The notes beneath the pieces were generated by a model. The model was not told the origin of the DNA and ran no database searches. It saw only the letters and a list, made by a program, of their open reading frames with translations. A DNA stretch of 64,000 nt from Tritrichomonas musculus (taxonomy: Eukaryota > Parabasalia > Tritrichomonadida > Tritrichomonadidae), in assembly GCA_039105265.1 (NCBI GenBank), contig JAPFFF010000012.1, positions 3,906,001-3,970,000 on the forward strand. Reading direction: 5' to 3'. Numbering within the stretch: the first letter of the stretch is position 1; each line of letters starts with the position of its first letter. A program made the position numbers and the translations under genes. This document shows, piece after piece, positions 10,574 through 21,204 of the stretch.

Positions 10574-11033
10574 ATTTTGAATTTAAAAAAAAAAAATTGA
10601 ATAATTTTTTTATCTCAATTTTGAACAATCAAAAAGTTAATTTTTTTTGCTATAATTTATATTTCTTAAATAATGATATAAAGAAAAGAATGAGTGATTC
10701 TTCAAATCCTCTCTCCATAGATTGTATTCAAAGTTCATTTCTTTTGTCAAGATTATTCTCAACCAGATCTTCATATAAATAAAATTTGGCAAAGATTGTG
10801 CAATCCAAATCCATCTTCACAAAATTTAATTGCTTTTTTAAGTAATTCAATTGAATATCAAAGATTCTTTTCAGCTCATTCTCCATGCTTATCTTCATAT
10901 AAATAATGATACTGCTTTATTATAACGAATCACTTTTTCAATATCTCGTGAAATATAATTTGTTCGTTGAATACAGACAGAGAAATAAAACTAATAATAA
11001 TAATAATTTTTTTTTATTCTAAAGATATATATC
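10574..11033. other. Intergenic spacer
   Basis: This is AT-rich sequence between the ankyrin pseudogene and the 3' end of the minus-strand 7TM gene. An open frame at 10561-10782 has no recognisable domain. The phrase CTTCATATAAATAA occurs twice (near 10768 and 10890), suggesting a local duplication of about 120 bp. Confidence 0.45.
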
Positions 11034-12182
11034 TTACAATTCTGTTTCTTCAAATAGCATTTTTGCATATTTTTCATTATCTTTTTCATAATCAACTCTT
11101 TCTTTTAACATTAAATCATTAAAGAAATAAAAGCCAACTATTAAAAGAACGCTTGCAATAATGTTAACAATTATAATTATTAAACTGTTCGACCAGTAAA
11201 TTGAGCATGTGTGAATTATCTGGTAATCGCTGAAATAAAATGGATTCATAATAAAAACAAAGTAGTAAATCATATAATAAAAAATTATAGTAATTTTCGT
11301 CATATTAATTTTATATGGACTAAAGCAAATTAATCCTACTAGAAATAAATAAAGCATTGATGAAATAGGGAATGATATTTCTTTATCACTTACAGAATCC
11401 ATTATAACTTGAATAGCAAATATCATTAACAAAAAAAAAAGTGTAAAAAATGTGGAATTGAGTACAAGATTTTTTTGTGGATTCAGAAAAGCATAATTGC
11501 TTTTAGCTAAAGTATCAATAACAAAAAGAATTAAATATGATATAATTTGTAAAATCATATTTATAAGATCAATTCCTATAAAATCTATAAATTCATTGTT
11601 TTTATTGCTATTAATATCATAATAAATAAAAAAGATCTGCCCACATGCACTTAAAATAAACATATCATACAAAAAAGCTTGAAATGAATAATTATGAACA
11701 TAATGCAAATATATTATAATAAGGGTAAATAAAATAAAGAAAACAAGAAATATAATGCTAAAAGCAAGTAATAAAGTAGATAAAGATTGGTAGCGATAAT
11801 CTAAATGGTTTTTACCATTGTTGATATCTAATTCAAGATTTAGCAAATAAGATTCATCACATGAAATATAAAAAGGAGTTAAAATATTTTTCGATGTAGT
11901 AGTAAAATTAATCAAGAAATTGCTTTGAACGAGAAATTGGTATTCTGAGAGCTGCTCTTTTCCTTCACAATATTTCTCTGATAAATCTAATGAGTTGATT
12001 TTCTTCATTTCTTCTTTAGATGCAAAACCAAATACCAATAATGATGCGGTACTCGAAATATTAATAAAAACTTTCGAATTCTTTACAAAACCATAAGCAT
12101 AATTAGGTAAGAATTTGCTAGGTTTTTGTGAAAAAAATGATTCTTTGATTGTATATAGTGACAGAAAAAAAAATATATGCAT
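11034..12182 (-). CDS. Seven-transmembrane protein with N-terminal lumenal/extracellular domain (paralogue A)
   Basis: The product is 382 residues. The start at 12182 gives a hydrophobic signal-like N-terminus (MHIFFFLSLYTI). About 120 residues of probable beta-rich ectodomain follow, then about seven hydrophobic segments from residue ~135 to ~365 and a short charged tail (RVDYEKDNEKYAKMLFEE). It shares blocks with the next gene upstream: FxSxEEMKKIN/L, a YC pair and NGKNHLDYR just before the first membrane helix. The two are tandem paralogues in the same orientation. The layout resembles GOLD-domain or Lung_7-TM_R (GPR107/108-type) proteins, which act in Golgi/endosomal traffic. That similarity is architectural, and the family is not proven. 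Confidence 0.75.
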   Translation of the reverse strand: MHIFFFLSLYTIKESFFSQKPSKFLPNYAYGFVKNSKVFINISSTASLLVFGFASKEEMKKINSLDLSEKYCEGKEQLSEYQFLVQSNFLINFTTTSKNILTPFYISCDESYLLNLELDINNGKNHLDYRYQSLSTLLLAFSIIFLVFFILFTLIIIYLHYVHNYSFQAFLYDMFILSACGQIFFIYYDINSNKNNEFIDFIGIDLINMILQIISYLILFVIDTLAKSNYAFLNPQKNLVLNSTFFTLFFLLMIFAIQVIMDSVSDKEISFPISSMLYLFLVGLICFSPYKINMTKITIIFYYMIYYFVFIMNPFYFSDYQIIHTCSIYWSNSLIIIIVNIIASVLLIVGFYFFNDLMLKERVDYEKDNEKYAKMLFEETEL

Positions 12183-12601
12183 CTTAATTCAGAAAATAGG
12201 CATAAAAATTTTTAAATTGGTTAATTTTCATTTTTAAAAATACAATTATCTTAACTAAATTTTTAAAAATAAACATTTTTTTATAAATTTAAAATAATAT
12301 AATATACATTAAATATTATGGAATAAATTTTCTACCAAATATTTGTTATAATTCCAATGACCTAATTTTATAAAAGGTATTTAATATGCAAATAACATTG
12401 ATGTCAATTAACTTTTTGTTAATTGTATAGAACATAATTAATGCAGCCTCAAAATTATGATTTTCAATTTTTGTATCAATAATAATCTAATCTTTATTTT
12501 TTTGAAAATATTGAATTATACCTCTTTTCCAGCTATTTTTACATTTTAAAATATAACAAAACAAAAACTTTAATAATAAAACTGGCTTTAATACAAAAAC
12601 A
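12183..12601. other. Spacer between the two 7TM genes
   Basis: About 420 bp of AT-rich DNA separate the two minus-strand paralogues and should hold the promoter of the downstream one. No other feature was recognised. Confidence 0.5.
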
Positions 12602-13759
12602 TTAATTACGTTGAGTATCGTCAGGATAATTTTCTATTTCATTAGATTTTTCGATAAATCCAAGTTTCTTCACATTATTTTTGCAATAAAAGCCAAAATA
12701 ATCCACTAAAACAAGTACAACAATAATCATTAACAGAATTGAATCCATTACAAAGAATTTAAAAAACAATCCAATTGAAAATAAAACAGATTTTGTCATC
12801 AACAAAACATTTTTTATCGAATTCAAGAAATTCAAACAAATACTTAATAAAGAAGCTAATCTTACCAAGGTAAAATTACTTGGAAACATACAATTATAAA
12901 CAACGATGATCAAATTCATACACAAAACTAAAAAACATCCATGAACATCGTTGCTCAATGTAATGAATAATATATTTATTACTAATAGAACTAAATAAAT
13001 AAGACTAATAGACTGAACACTACAAAGTATGTTACTGTCATCATGAAAGAGCAAATAAATGTCAATGTAGCGTGAATAATTCAATAAGCAAAAAATAATA
13101 CAAACAAATGCAGCAGAAAAAAAATCTAGAAATATCATTGCAGTTCCTAATTCTATAAATTCATAATCTTTTTCATTATTGCATATTATAAAACTTATCA
13201 AAAAATGCGTTGAAGCGATTAAAAGTGAAATTATTAAAAAAATTAAATATCTGTCAAATTTAATTCGATGTTTCAGCAAGCTTATTAGAAAGTATACAAA
13301 AATTACGGCCGTTGTAAAATATAGTATTATTGAAAAAACAAGTGAACATGTCATGGCGTCTTGTAGTCGATAATCTAGATGATTTTTGCCATTGATAATA
13401 TTCATTGAAAGATTAAATTTATACAAAGGTTCGCATGAAAGAAAAAGTGCTGTTAATATGCTTTTGGATGGAATTGTAAAGTTTACTGTTCCATTTGTAG
13501 GAAATTCGAATTGTATATCTGTTATTTTTGTTTTTGAATCGCAATAACTAAGAATTGAAGATAATTTATTTAATTTTTTCATTTCTGACTCTGTGGCTAA
13601 ACATAAAATTAACGGTGAACTTAAATTTGCTATTTTTAACAAAATATTAGCATTTTTGTTATAACCATATACTAATTTTGGTATATAATCTTTAAAAAGA
13701 TGCGATGGGTAGTACATTTCCACTGAAAAGAGAGAGAGAGAAGAAAATAAGAACAGCAT
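12602..13759 (-). CDS. Seven-transmembrane protein with N-terminal ectodomain (paralogue B)
   Basis: The frame is open back to 13888, but that extension has no ATG. The first ATG, at 13759, gives 385 residues and places a clean signal peptide (MLFLFSSLSLFSVEM) exactly at the N-terminus, so that start is preferred. An ectodomain of about 130 residues precedes NGKNHLDYR and about seven hydrophobic helices. The tail is polar and ends EIENYPDDTQRN. Similarity to the 382-residue neighbour runs throughout but is divergent, which suggests an old tandem duplication. A receptor or trafficking role would fit; no ligand or partner can be inferred. Confidence 0.75.
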   Translation of the reverse strand: MLFLFSSLSLFSVEMYYPSHLFKDYIPKLVYGYNKNANILLKIANLSSPLILCLATESEMKKLNKLSSILSYCDSKTKITDIQFEFPTNGTVNFTIPSKSILTALFLSCEPLYKFNLSMNIINGKNHLDYRLQDAMTCSLVFSIILYFTTAVIFVYFLISLLKHRIKFDRYLIFLIISLLIASTHFLISFIICNNEKDYEFIELGTAMIFLDFFSAAFVCIIFCLLNYSRYIDIYLLFHDDSNILCSVQSISLIYLVLLVINILFITLSNDVHGCFLVLCMNLIIVVYNCMFPSNFTLVRLASLLSICLNFLNSIKNVLLMTKSVLFSIGLFFKFFVMDSILLMIIVVLVLVDYFGFYCKNNVKKLGFIEKSNEIENYPDDTQRN

Positions 13760-14875
13760 AAGATTATAAATAAATGTTAAGAGTTTAAATAAAGTAAAGT
13801 ATTCAATTTTTTCATTCAAAAAGTGGCTCAAATATAAATCACTTTTTGAATTAATATTTTTTGTAATTAGAATTTGATAAATTCTCAATTTTTATCGCCC
13901 AAATCAATTTATGTATCTTTTGTAATTCCAGAACTTTAGGACAACCATAGGACTTTAGGACCTGTCAGGACCTGCACTTTTCTCTCAACTTTATTGACAT
14001 ATTGGCTTTTCACTATTTTCAGAAATTTATCTTTTTCTTTTGAATTAAGGGTGAAAGATGTGGCACTTTAATAAATAAATGAATACACTTTTACAGCTTC
14101 TGGGATAAAAAGTAATCTCCGTTTTTAACTAATACTTTCAAAAGTCTTCGTGTGATTAAACATCGTCTCATCCATAATAAGGAATAGATGACTGTCTCTC
14201 TTGAATATTTGCTCATGAAGTAACACGTAAAAATAAATGATAGTATTGCTACAACTGTTTCTCTAGTCAAATTCATTTTATTGAGAAGATGAAATTTGAT
14301 CAATAACCGTATTGTTACAGCTGTGTATCACTGTTTTTCACTATGCAATAGAGCCATGTTTTTTATGGCCGATCTGTAGTAATAGTAATAAGGGCTACAT
14401 CACTAACGTGATTCCGCCCATTATTACATTGGTTTTTTGCTTATCTAAACATTCGTATACGTGTTCTAGCCCACTTAGTAAAGTCAGTAGTATACGTCAG
14501 GCTGTGGTCGCTACTCTCCCCCAGCCTAAACTGCTCGCCACCAAGCCCAGGCCCGCCTTTGCTTGGAGCTCCGCTTACGGCTGCGGTCGCAATGTTCCCA
14601 CAGACCTAATGCCCTGTGCATTTGTGTCACACTATGCCACGAAATAAACAAGCTTCTATACTAGACGCTAGTTTTTGTTCGCGCAACGTGACCAAATATT
14701 TACCTTAATAAGAATAATGCCATTAAGAACCTAGTAAACATGCAAGCATCTATATACTTATCATAGCAAACACAACACCCTCATAAGCACAAATACACAT
14801 CCAATTAAATACACATAATTTGTTTTCTTTTTTGTTTTTATTCTTGTCCAAATGACAACCAAGTAATATGTTGAC
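13760..14875. other. Gene-free stretch with a GC-richer block
   Basis: The first 130 bases contain the promoter and leader of the upstream minus-strand gene. AGGACCTG occurs twice near 13950-13975. From about 14460 to 14650 the sequence is markedly GC-richer (for example CTCGCCACCAAGCCCAGG). A 111-codon plus-strand frame at 14312-14647 exists there, but it shows no domain and no other sign of being a gene. The composition change marks the left edge of the accessory island that runs to about 20 kb. Confidence 0.5.
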
Positions 14876-16211
14876 TTGAATACCTTCGAAGACCTCCCCG
14901 TTAAATCGAATGAAATAACTTATACTAAGGCAGATGAAGAGATAACCATAGAGAAAGCCATAAAGAAGTTCATCTGCCAAGCACCAATAGGCTTCGGCAA
15001 ATCAACAGCAATATGGAAATGGATCTATAACGCAGTACCTGATAATAAGTTCATACTCATCGTACCTACCATCAACATCGCTGCGGAGTTCTACTCTAAG
15101 TTGTATGTAGCATTAAACAACAATCACCCCGAGAACATAGATGAAATGATAAAGTTATGTGTCAAGGAAGGGGCATTTAAAGAGTTTAAGGAAACCATCA
15201 AGCACTTTATACCTGTTGTTATAACTACGTTCTCTACTGCATCTAAGTGCCTTGGAGGAATCATAGAGCATTTCTATCATCATCAAATTGATTTCAACAG
15301 TGAATGCACACTCCTTATTGATTGTGGTCCAATCGCTGAGTGAATGCGCACTCCTTATTGAAGAAGCAAACCTACTACTAGAACACATATCGTTAATTGA
15401 GATTCGCAGAGAATTCAATAAAGTAGGCTTGATTACTGCTACAGCATCTGACATTTCTTGCCTATCAGTCTTTGAAGAATACGAAAAGATAAATCCCTTA
15501 GCCGATATCAAATACCACAGAACGATATATTTAAACAAGCTGAGAAACAATATGGGAGAGCAAAGAGAGACTATAGCTAAACAAGTATTAGAAGAGATAA
15601 AGAGGTATGATAAGGTATTAATTAAGATAGAAGACAAGAATGAATGTGAACGATTAAAGGAGTATATCGACAATGAACTTAATAAAGCATTGTACAACTC
15701 TGATAAGAAGGAAGTAGAGATAAGTGATGAAGGCAAGTTTGTTAGTACAGAGGACTTTGACCTAGTTATTGTTACTTCATGTATCCAATCAGGTCAGTCA
15801 CTGAAGGAAAATATGTTATCTATATTCATTCAAACACCTCTTGATACCGTATCATCAGTTGAACAGTTCGTAGGAAGAAACAGGAACGAAGACTCAACAA
15901 CTTATCTATACATGAGACAAGTAAAGGTACCAGAAGAGAAGTTTACATACAAGGCAGCCAAGAACAGATATAAGACAAGACTAAACTAACTGAGAGCAAA
16001 TGCATGGCAATCAATGGATAAAGATTCATGGGTAAGATATATGAGCAAGATTGGAGAAGTTATTGTTAATGAAACAGAACAGGAGGGAGAAACAAATAAG
16101 GATAAAATAATGATAAACGAAAATGATTTGAACAGAGAGTTTACAGGTAAAAAAACAGTTATATCAGCACTTTGGATTTTAAAACGAGAAGGAAGTGCCC
16201 GAAAGATGTGA
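14876..16211 (+). pseudogene. Broken superfamily-2-type helicase gene, composition unlike neighbours
   Basis: Successive plus-strand frames encode helicase motifs in the right order: a P-loop (APIGFGKST), a motif Ia-like block (LIVPTINIAAEFYSKL), an acidic Walker-B-like LLIEEAN, motif III-like ITATAS, and a motif VI-like QFVGRNRNE. The C-terminal piece carries TGKKTVISALWILKREG. No ATG start is present and the coding is interrupted about three times, so it is a relic. Codons use more G and C than neighbouring host genes, which suggests transfer or origin in a mobile element. The motif spacing is reminiscent of replication-type or origin-binding helicases, but no family could be assigned. It lies immediately before a low-complexity array and a dead transposon. 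Confidence 0.6.
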
Positions 16212-16319
16212 AATAAGAAGTAAGTATATTAGAGAGAAAGGTAAGAAGCAAAGAGTATAAAGTTTAGTTAAGACAGAATAAATAATAAATGAAAACAATT
16301 CAATTATATATTTTTATTT

Positions 16320-17215
16320 TATGAAGCAATCCAGCAATCAACAATCAAATCAGCAATCAATAACATTAACAACAACATTTAACATCAGCATCTATCAACA
16401 TTATTAGCATCAACATTATTAGCATCAACATTAACATTAACATTATTAAAATCATTTATCATCAGCAATAGCATCAACAACATTAACCAACAGGCATCAT
16501 CTATCAGCATTATTTAGCATCAACAACAACATTTATTATTAATATCATCAACAACATTAACCAACAGAATCATCCATCAGCATTATTAATATCATTAACA
16601 ACAACATTAACCAACCTCAGCATCTATCAACATTATTAATATCATCCATCATTAACAACAACAGCATCATCAACAGCATCACCATTTATCATTTACTATC
16701 AACATCAGCATCAACAGTATCATTTATTAATATCATCATCAACAACATTTATCATTAACAACAACGGTATCAACATTAATGTCATTAACTTCAGTATTAA
16801 CATTATTTAGCATCAACAACATTAATCATCAGCATCATCTATCATTAACAACATCATCAGCAACAGCATCATCATTTATCAACAACATTAATCGTCAGCG
16901 TCATTAACAACATTTATTATTAATATCATCAACAACATTAATCATTAGCATCACCATCATCATTTATCAACAACAGCCAAAAATAATGTTAAAGTTTAGT
17001 TCTCAACTCCAATCTGTTCGTTCAAATGCAAAAGTAACAATTAATATTTAAATCAAGAAAGAGATAACCACAAGAAAGTTCAATTCCATTTCTAATACAA
17101 AAGTGACAAATCAACATCATTATCAACAACATCGGCATTAACAACATCAGTATTAACATTATTTAGCATCATCAACAACATTATAATCATTAACAGTAAT
17201 CACGTATTTCTCATT
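16320..17215. repeat. G-poor degenerate CAT/CAA/CAG/ATT array
   Basis: About 900 bp are built from shuffled words such as CATCAACAACATTA, ATCAGCATC and TTATTAATATCATC. The plus strand contains very little G. No fixed period was found, so it is a degenerate microsatellite or minisatellite rather than a clean tandem array. Around 16975-17100 it is interrupted by about 120 bp of non-repetitive DNA. Frequent stops argue against coding. Confidence 0.75.
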
Positions 17216-17559
17216 TAAAGGCAAAGAGGTGAGTTCTCACCCGATTTGTTTCACCTTCTTGTTTCATTTTCAATTACAACATTCAATACATTAGTAATAT
17301 CGATTCGTTCATTCATTCACAACAAGGTCAAATACGAGGTGAATTGTCGCATTCAGTTTTCATTCAATCAATCAGTTTATTAATGATAATGTTTCCTGTT
17401 CCATGATAATGTTCCATGTTCCATGATAAAACAGTTCCTGAAAAATGACGTGGACAGATGACAGATGACAGAACGAGAGACAAAAATATAACAAATTTAC
17501 TATTCGTTCATCAGGAGTTTGCTGATAGATGACTTTGCACTCTTGTTTTAGCATGTGTT
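17216..17559. other. Spacer between the array and the hAT relic
   Basis: This contains short direct repeats of TTCCATGATAATG/TTCCATGTTCCATG near 17395-17430. It may include the left end or decayed 5' coding part of the hAT element, but no terminal inverted repeat was recognised. Confidence 0.35.
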
Positions 17560-19047
17560 TTGCTTTCCGCTTATCAATCAAATATGGTTAGGCATGTTCA
17601 CTTGCATGAAGCTGACCATTCCCCTGAAGATTATTCTATTTTTTCATACAATGGGCATAGTATATTAAATATTACAAAAAAGTTATTGTTATGGAAATCA
17701 GTTCATGGTATAGCGATATCTGCATTGAATGATCCTTTGATAACATTTCTTTTACAAGATGATACATTATTTTCTGATAAAACAAATCAGAAAATTATAA
17801 AATCAATGGCGAATCAAATAATTGAGAGCAATTTTGGCCTTGGCGAAAATAAGAAAATATCTATAATATTTGATGGGTGAACAATTCTTAGGTCAAAAAG
17901 GCTTGCATTTGGATATTTCCATCATACTGACATTGGTTTAAAATACCAAATTCTCGACGTTCAACTATTTAAACAACGATGTACATCAGCAAACATAAGA
18001 GATGTTATCAATAATATCGCAATAAAAATGAAAGATCAATATAATTGTGAAATTGTCGGTGCTGGCACTGATAATGATAGTAATTTTACTAAAGTATTTA
18101 TGGAAGAAGAAGATAACATTTACATCACACCACTCGGAATGGTTAGAGTTAGCTGTGCATGTCATACTGTACAACTAGCTCTTGGTGACAATCTTGATGA
18201 AGACTAATATTTCAAAGAATTAATCAACATTATGAAAACGATTCCTCATAAATTAATGAATATGAAAAAAATGAAATTGAGGAATTATGATTAACAGGAT
18301 TTCCTCCAATTCAAAGCCAGCGTTGGAATTCGATCTACTTAACATTAAAGTATATAATTAAAAATTTGGGTGGCATAATACAGATTTTAGAAACCAATGA
18401 TAGTGCATTAATGGTCATGAATAGCTTACTTGAATTGAAAGAAGATTTAGAACCTGCTTATGAATTTACGACAATTTGTGAAATTGAGAACGCAAATCAG
18501 GCTGACATTTATATTCACTATAGATCACTCAAAGTAAAGTTGCAAGCTATACTTACTACTAGAGCCTCTTAACTTTTGAAATTGATAAAAGAGAGATTAT
18601 AAAGCACTCTTGACATTTTAATGTCAAGAGTGCTTTAAAAAAAAAGAGAAAGAATTCCTCTTATTTCAGAAGAGGACGCTTTAAAAAGTGATGAAATGAG
18701 AAATAAATTTGACAAAGAAGTTGAATTCTTTTCAAACTTCTCTGATGTATTCAATCATGTATGTCCGAAACTCAATTTAGATGTAACATCTGTTTTCAAT
18801 TCATTTGAAACATTGCTAATTCATTATATCCCAAATGATGAAAGTGTTCACAATTTCCCAAGAGCACGAGATATAAAAACGTGCATGAACAAACACTCAG
18901 GAGATCTTGAGAGTTATATTTTAATATCACGATTCATTAAAATCCTTCAAACTCTCCCATTATCCGAATCAGCAGCTGAACGAATTTTTGCACGAATGCG
19001 TGATATTATAAAAGAAAAACAAACGAGATCTCAAATTATTTTGATTT
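17560..19047 (+). mobile_element. Decayed hAT-family DNA transposon (transposase relic)
   Basis: Fragments of one transposase can be followed over 1.5 kb. In order they are a helical N-terminal block, IIFDG-stop-TILRSKRLAFG (hAT proteins usually have DGWT, so the Trp codon has become TGA near 17878), GTDNDSNF, SCACHTVQLAL (the conserved C-x2-H block), FPPIQSQRWNS (the hAT P-x-x-x-x-RW block), and a C-terminal LSESAAERIFARMRD dimerisation motif near 18960. The frame shifts near 18260, and stops occur at several places, including ~18205 and ~18570. No N-terminal BED zinc finger was found. The element is dead. Its 3' end is cut by the inverted-repeat element that starts at 19048. Confidence 0.8.
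18600..18637. repeat. Perfect hairpin inside the hAT relic
   Basis: AAAGCACTCTTGACAT, a four-base TTTA loop, then ATGTCAAGAGTGCTTT gives a 16-17 bp perfect stem followed by an A-run. The transposase frame reads on beyond it in the same phase (IPLISEEDALKS). The hairpin may therefore be a small insertion of about 36 bp. Confidence 0.7.
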
Positions 19048-20042
19048 TTAAGGGTGTAGTATAAAAAATTTTTTTCCAAAGAAAATTTGAATGAAAAGTA
19101 TTCAAAAAAGTATTCAATTTTTGCACACCCCATAAGTATCTTCCCATATCAAAACTTTTCAACGCCATTTATAATATAAGCAAAGGTACACTTTACGAAT
19201 ATCGTAACGATTTGCTTTTTTTATGTTTCTCTTTAGATGATGAGAACTGATGATGCATTTTTTTTGTTTTTTTCAATTTTGATAAAAGCGCTCAAAATCT
19301 AATAAAAATAAAATATGAACTAATTATAAAAACATAAATAGTGAGAAAATATTACTTTTTTATTTATTTATCTCTTTTATATAACGAAATGAAATTGAAT
19401 AGTTTTTTTTTTCAAAAAGAATTCAAAATTTTTCACAAGTTTAACCATCAAATAAAAGAAATTTCTATTATTTGCGAACGAAACTAATAAATTCTATTCG
19501 AATTTAATATTATTTGAAGAGAAATATCATTAATTTATACCAATTTGTCTCATTATATGCAAACCATTTTTAATATCATTTCCTATCATCATAATATATC
19601 AATTTTTATGCCAAAATTTAATTTTTGTATAACCAAAAAGATAATTGATGAATAAAATACTATTTGAATAAAATGTATCGAAATGATATAAAAAAAATCG
19701 TTTGAAAATTGAGAAAAAAGCGCTTTTCCATATTTATTGTATGCGAAACAATAATATTTATAGAATCATAACAATTGAAAAGAAAGGCATTACTTGAAAC
19801 ATCGATAATCCTAAAAAAAAAAATTATAATATATATGCTAACGATATTTTCTTTTAAAAAGTAGATTTGCCAAATTGAAAATTGAAAAAAATAATGGATA
19901 GATTTAGCTTTTATTAAACTTTACATGTGATTAAGAATATCTTTTATTATTTTATATTTATATTATACGTGTTTAGTATAGTATAATGTTACATTTATTT
20001 TTTAATTTTATATATATTTCATTGTTTGGACTACACCCTTAA
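19048..20042. mobile_element. Non-autonomous element with 13-bp terminal inverted repeats
   Basis: TTAAGGGTGTAGT at 19048-19060 is repeated exactly in inverse orientation at 20030-20042. The ~970 bp between are AT-rich and without a gene. AAAAGCGCT-type words recur inside in opposite orientations (near 19285 and 19725). The left end abuts the final transposase residues of the hAT relic, so this looks like a later insertion. Terminal TTAA would suit a piggyBac-type target, and a TA target (Tc1/mariner type) is equally possible. The inverted ends are short, so chance or a different boundary cannot be excluded. Confidence 0.55.
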
Positions 20043-21204
20043 TGTCGACCAAATAAAAAAAAAAAAAATTGTATAAACGTTTATTAATACTTATTTATTT
20101 ATTTTTTGTTATGTTGTGAAGCGTTTTCAAAGAAGCTATGTCGTAAAAGCATTTATTGTTTTATTACAAGATTAAGCAACCAGTTTACTCTTTTGTTTAC
20201 CCAGTACTATTTGCCAGAAATTAAACGAAATTTAATTATATTATTTAATTTGCAGGAGATTTGGATAATATGTAATTTAATAGTATAGTAGTTTCCATAT
20301 ATAATCAATAATTGTCTAAAAATAAGGCAGAAAAGCGAAGATCGTTTTTATTGAAATCAAAATACGCAACAAGTTCATATTTCAGAAGATGATTAGCAAA
20401 AAAACTATATACGTTCAACACAAATAATGTATTAACTCATAAAAAAACGCGTCGAAACAAAAAAAATAAAAACTGATATTTTTTTTTTTTTATCTCGAAA
20501 ATTTACAATTTTTTTGCTGCTGAATTCATATTTATAATGTAAACAATTGCTTTAATGTATTTAAACACCTAAATAATAAATATAAAAATTCCGAGTTTAA
20601 CCCAAAATTAATATTTATTATTTATTGAATTATCATAAAAATAATTTTTTTCAAAAAACGTTATTTTGAGTTTCCCCACACATGTTTATATTGCTTTTTT
20701 CTTTTTTGTATTTATATTTGGCCTATTTTCAATTGCTTTTATTTCTATTTTTATTTGTTCAATTCTTTTGAATACGATAGTTTTGTTATTTTTGAAGTCT
20801 ATCGTATTTTTTATCATCTTCATTTCAATAATAAAGATCAGCATACGAAATTTGACTTAAACAATAACAAAGTTAATCGAAATTTACATAAATAAAACTT
20901 TATTAAAATCTTACATCCTGTAATAAACACAAAATTTGAAGATTTCAAATTGTATTCTGTAATAAACTAAAATTTAAAAAAAAAATAAAATATCTTAAAA
21001 TTTAAATATGTATAATCAATTTATTTGATTAAATAAGAAAAATAATATTTTATAACATATATAAGAATTTTTTCAAAATATCTTATTTGCATTTTCTCGC
21101 AATAAAATATGAAATATAAAATACGATAGAATTTATATTGTTCATACAATTTTTGAAAATTCTATCAAATTATGCAAAATTTTGAAAAACTAAACAAAAA
21201 ATAA
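20043..21204. other. Intergenic spacer upstream of the M60-like gene
   Basis: This is AT-rich DNA. Short open frames at 20106-20288 and 20666-20860 are hydrophobic or low-complexity translations of T-rich DNA and are not supported as genes. The last ~100 bp should carry the promoter and short leader of the next gene. Confidence 0.5.

Noticed and set aside
10561-10782. 73-codon frame after the small inverted repeat
   Set aside because: No recognisable domain, it starts inside the repeat, and composition is as for noncoding DNA.
14312-14647. 111-codon frame in the GC-richer block
   Set aside because: No domain or plausible leader. Open length is explained by fewer A/T-rich stops in GC-richer DNA.
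16320-17215. Possible His/Asn/Gln-repeat coding region
   Set aside because: Stops occur in all plus-strand frames at short intervals (TAA/TAG within ATTAA and TTAGC words).
20666-20860. 64-codon hydrophobic frame
   Set aside because: Phe/Ile-rich translation of T-rich DNA, with no support as a membrane-protein gene.
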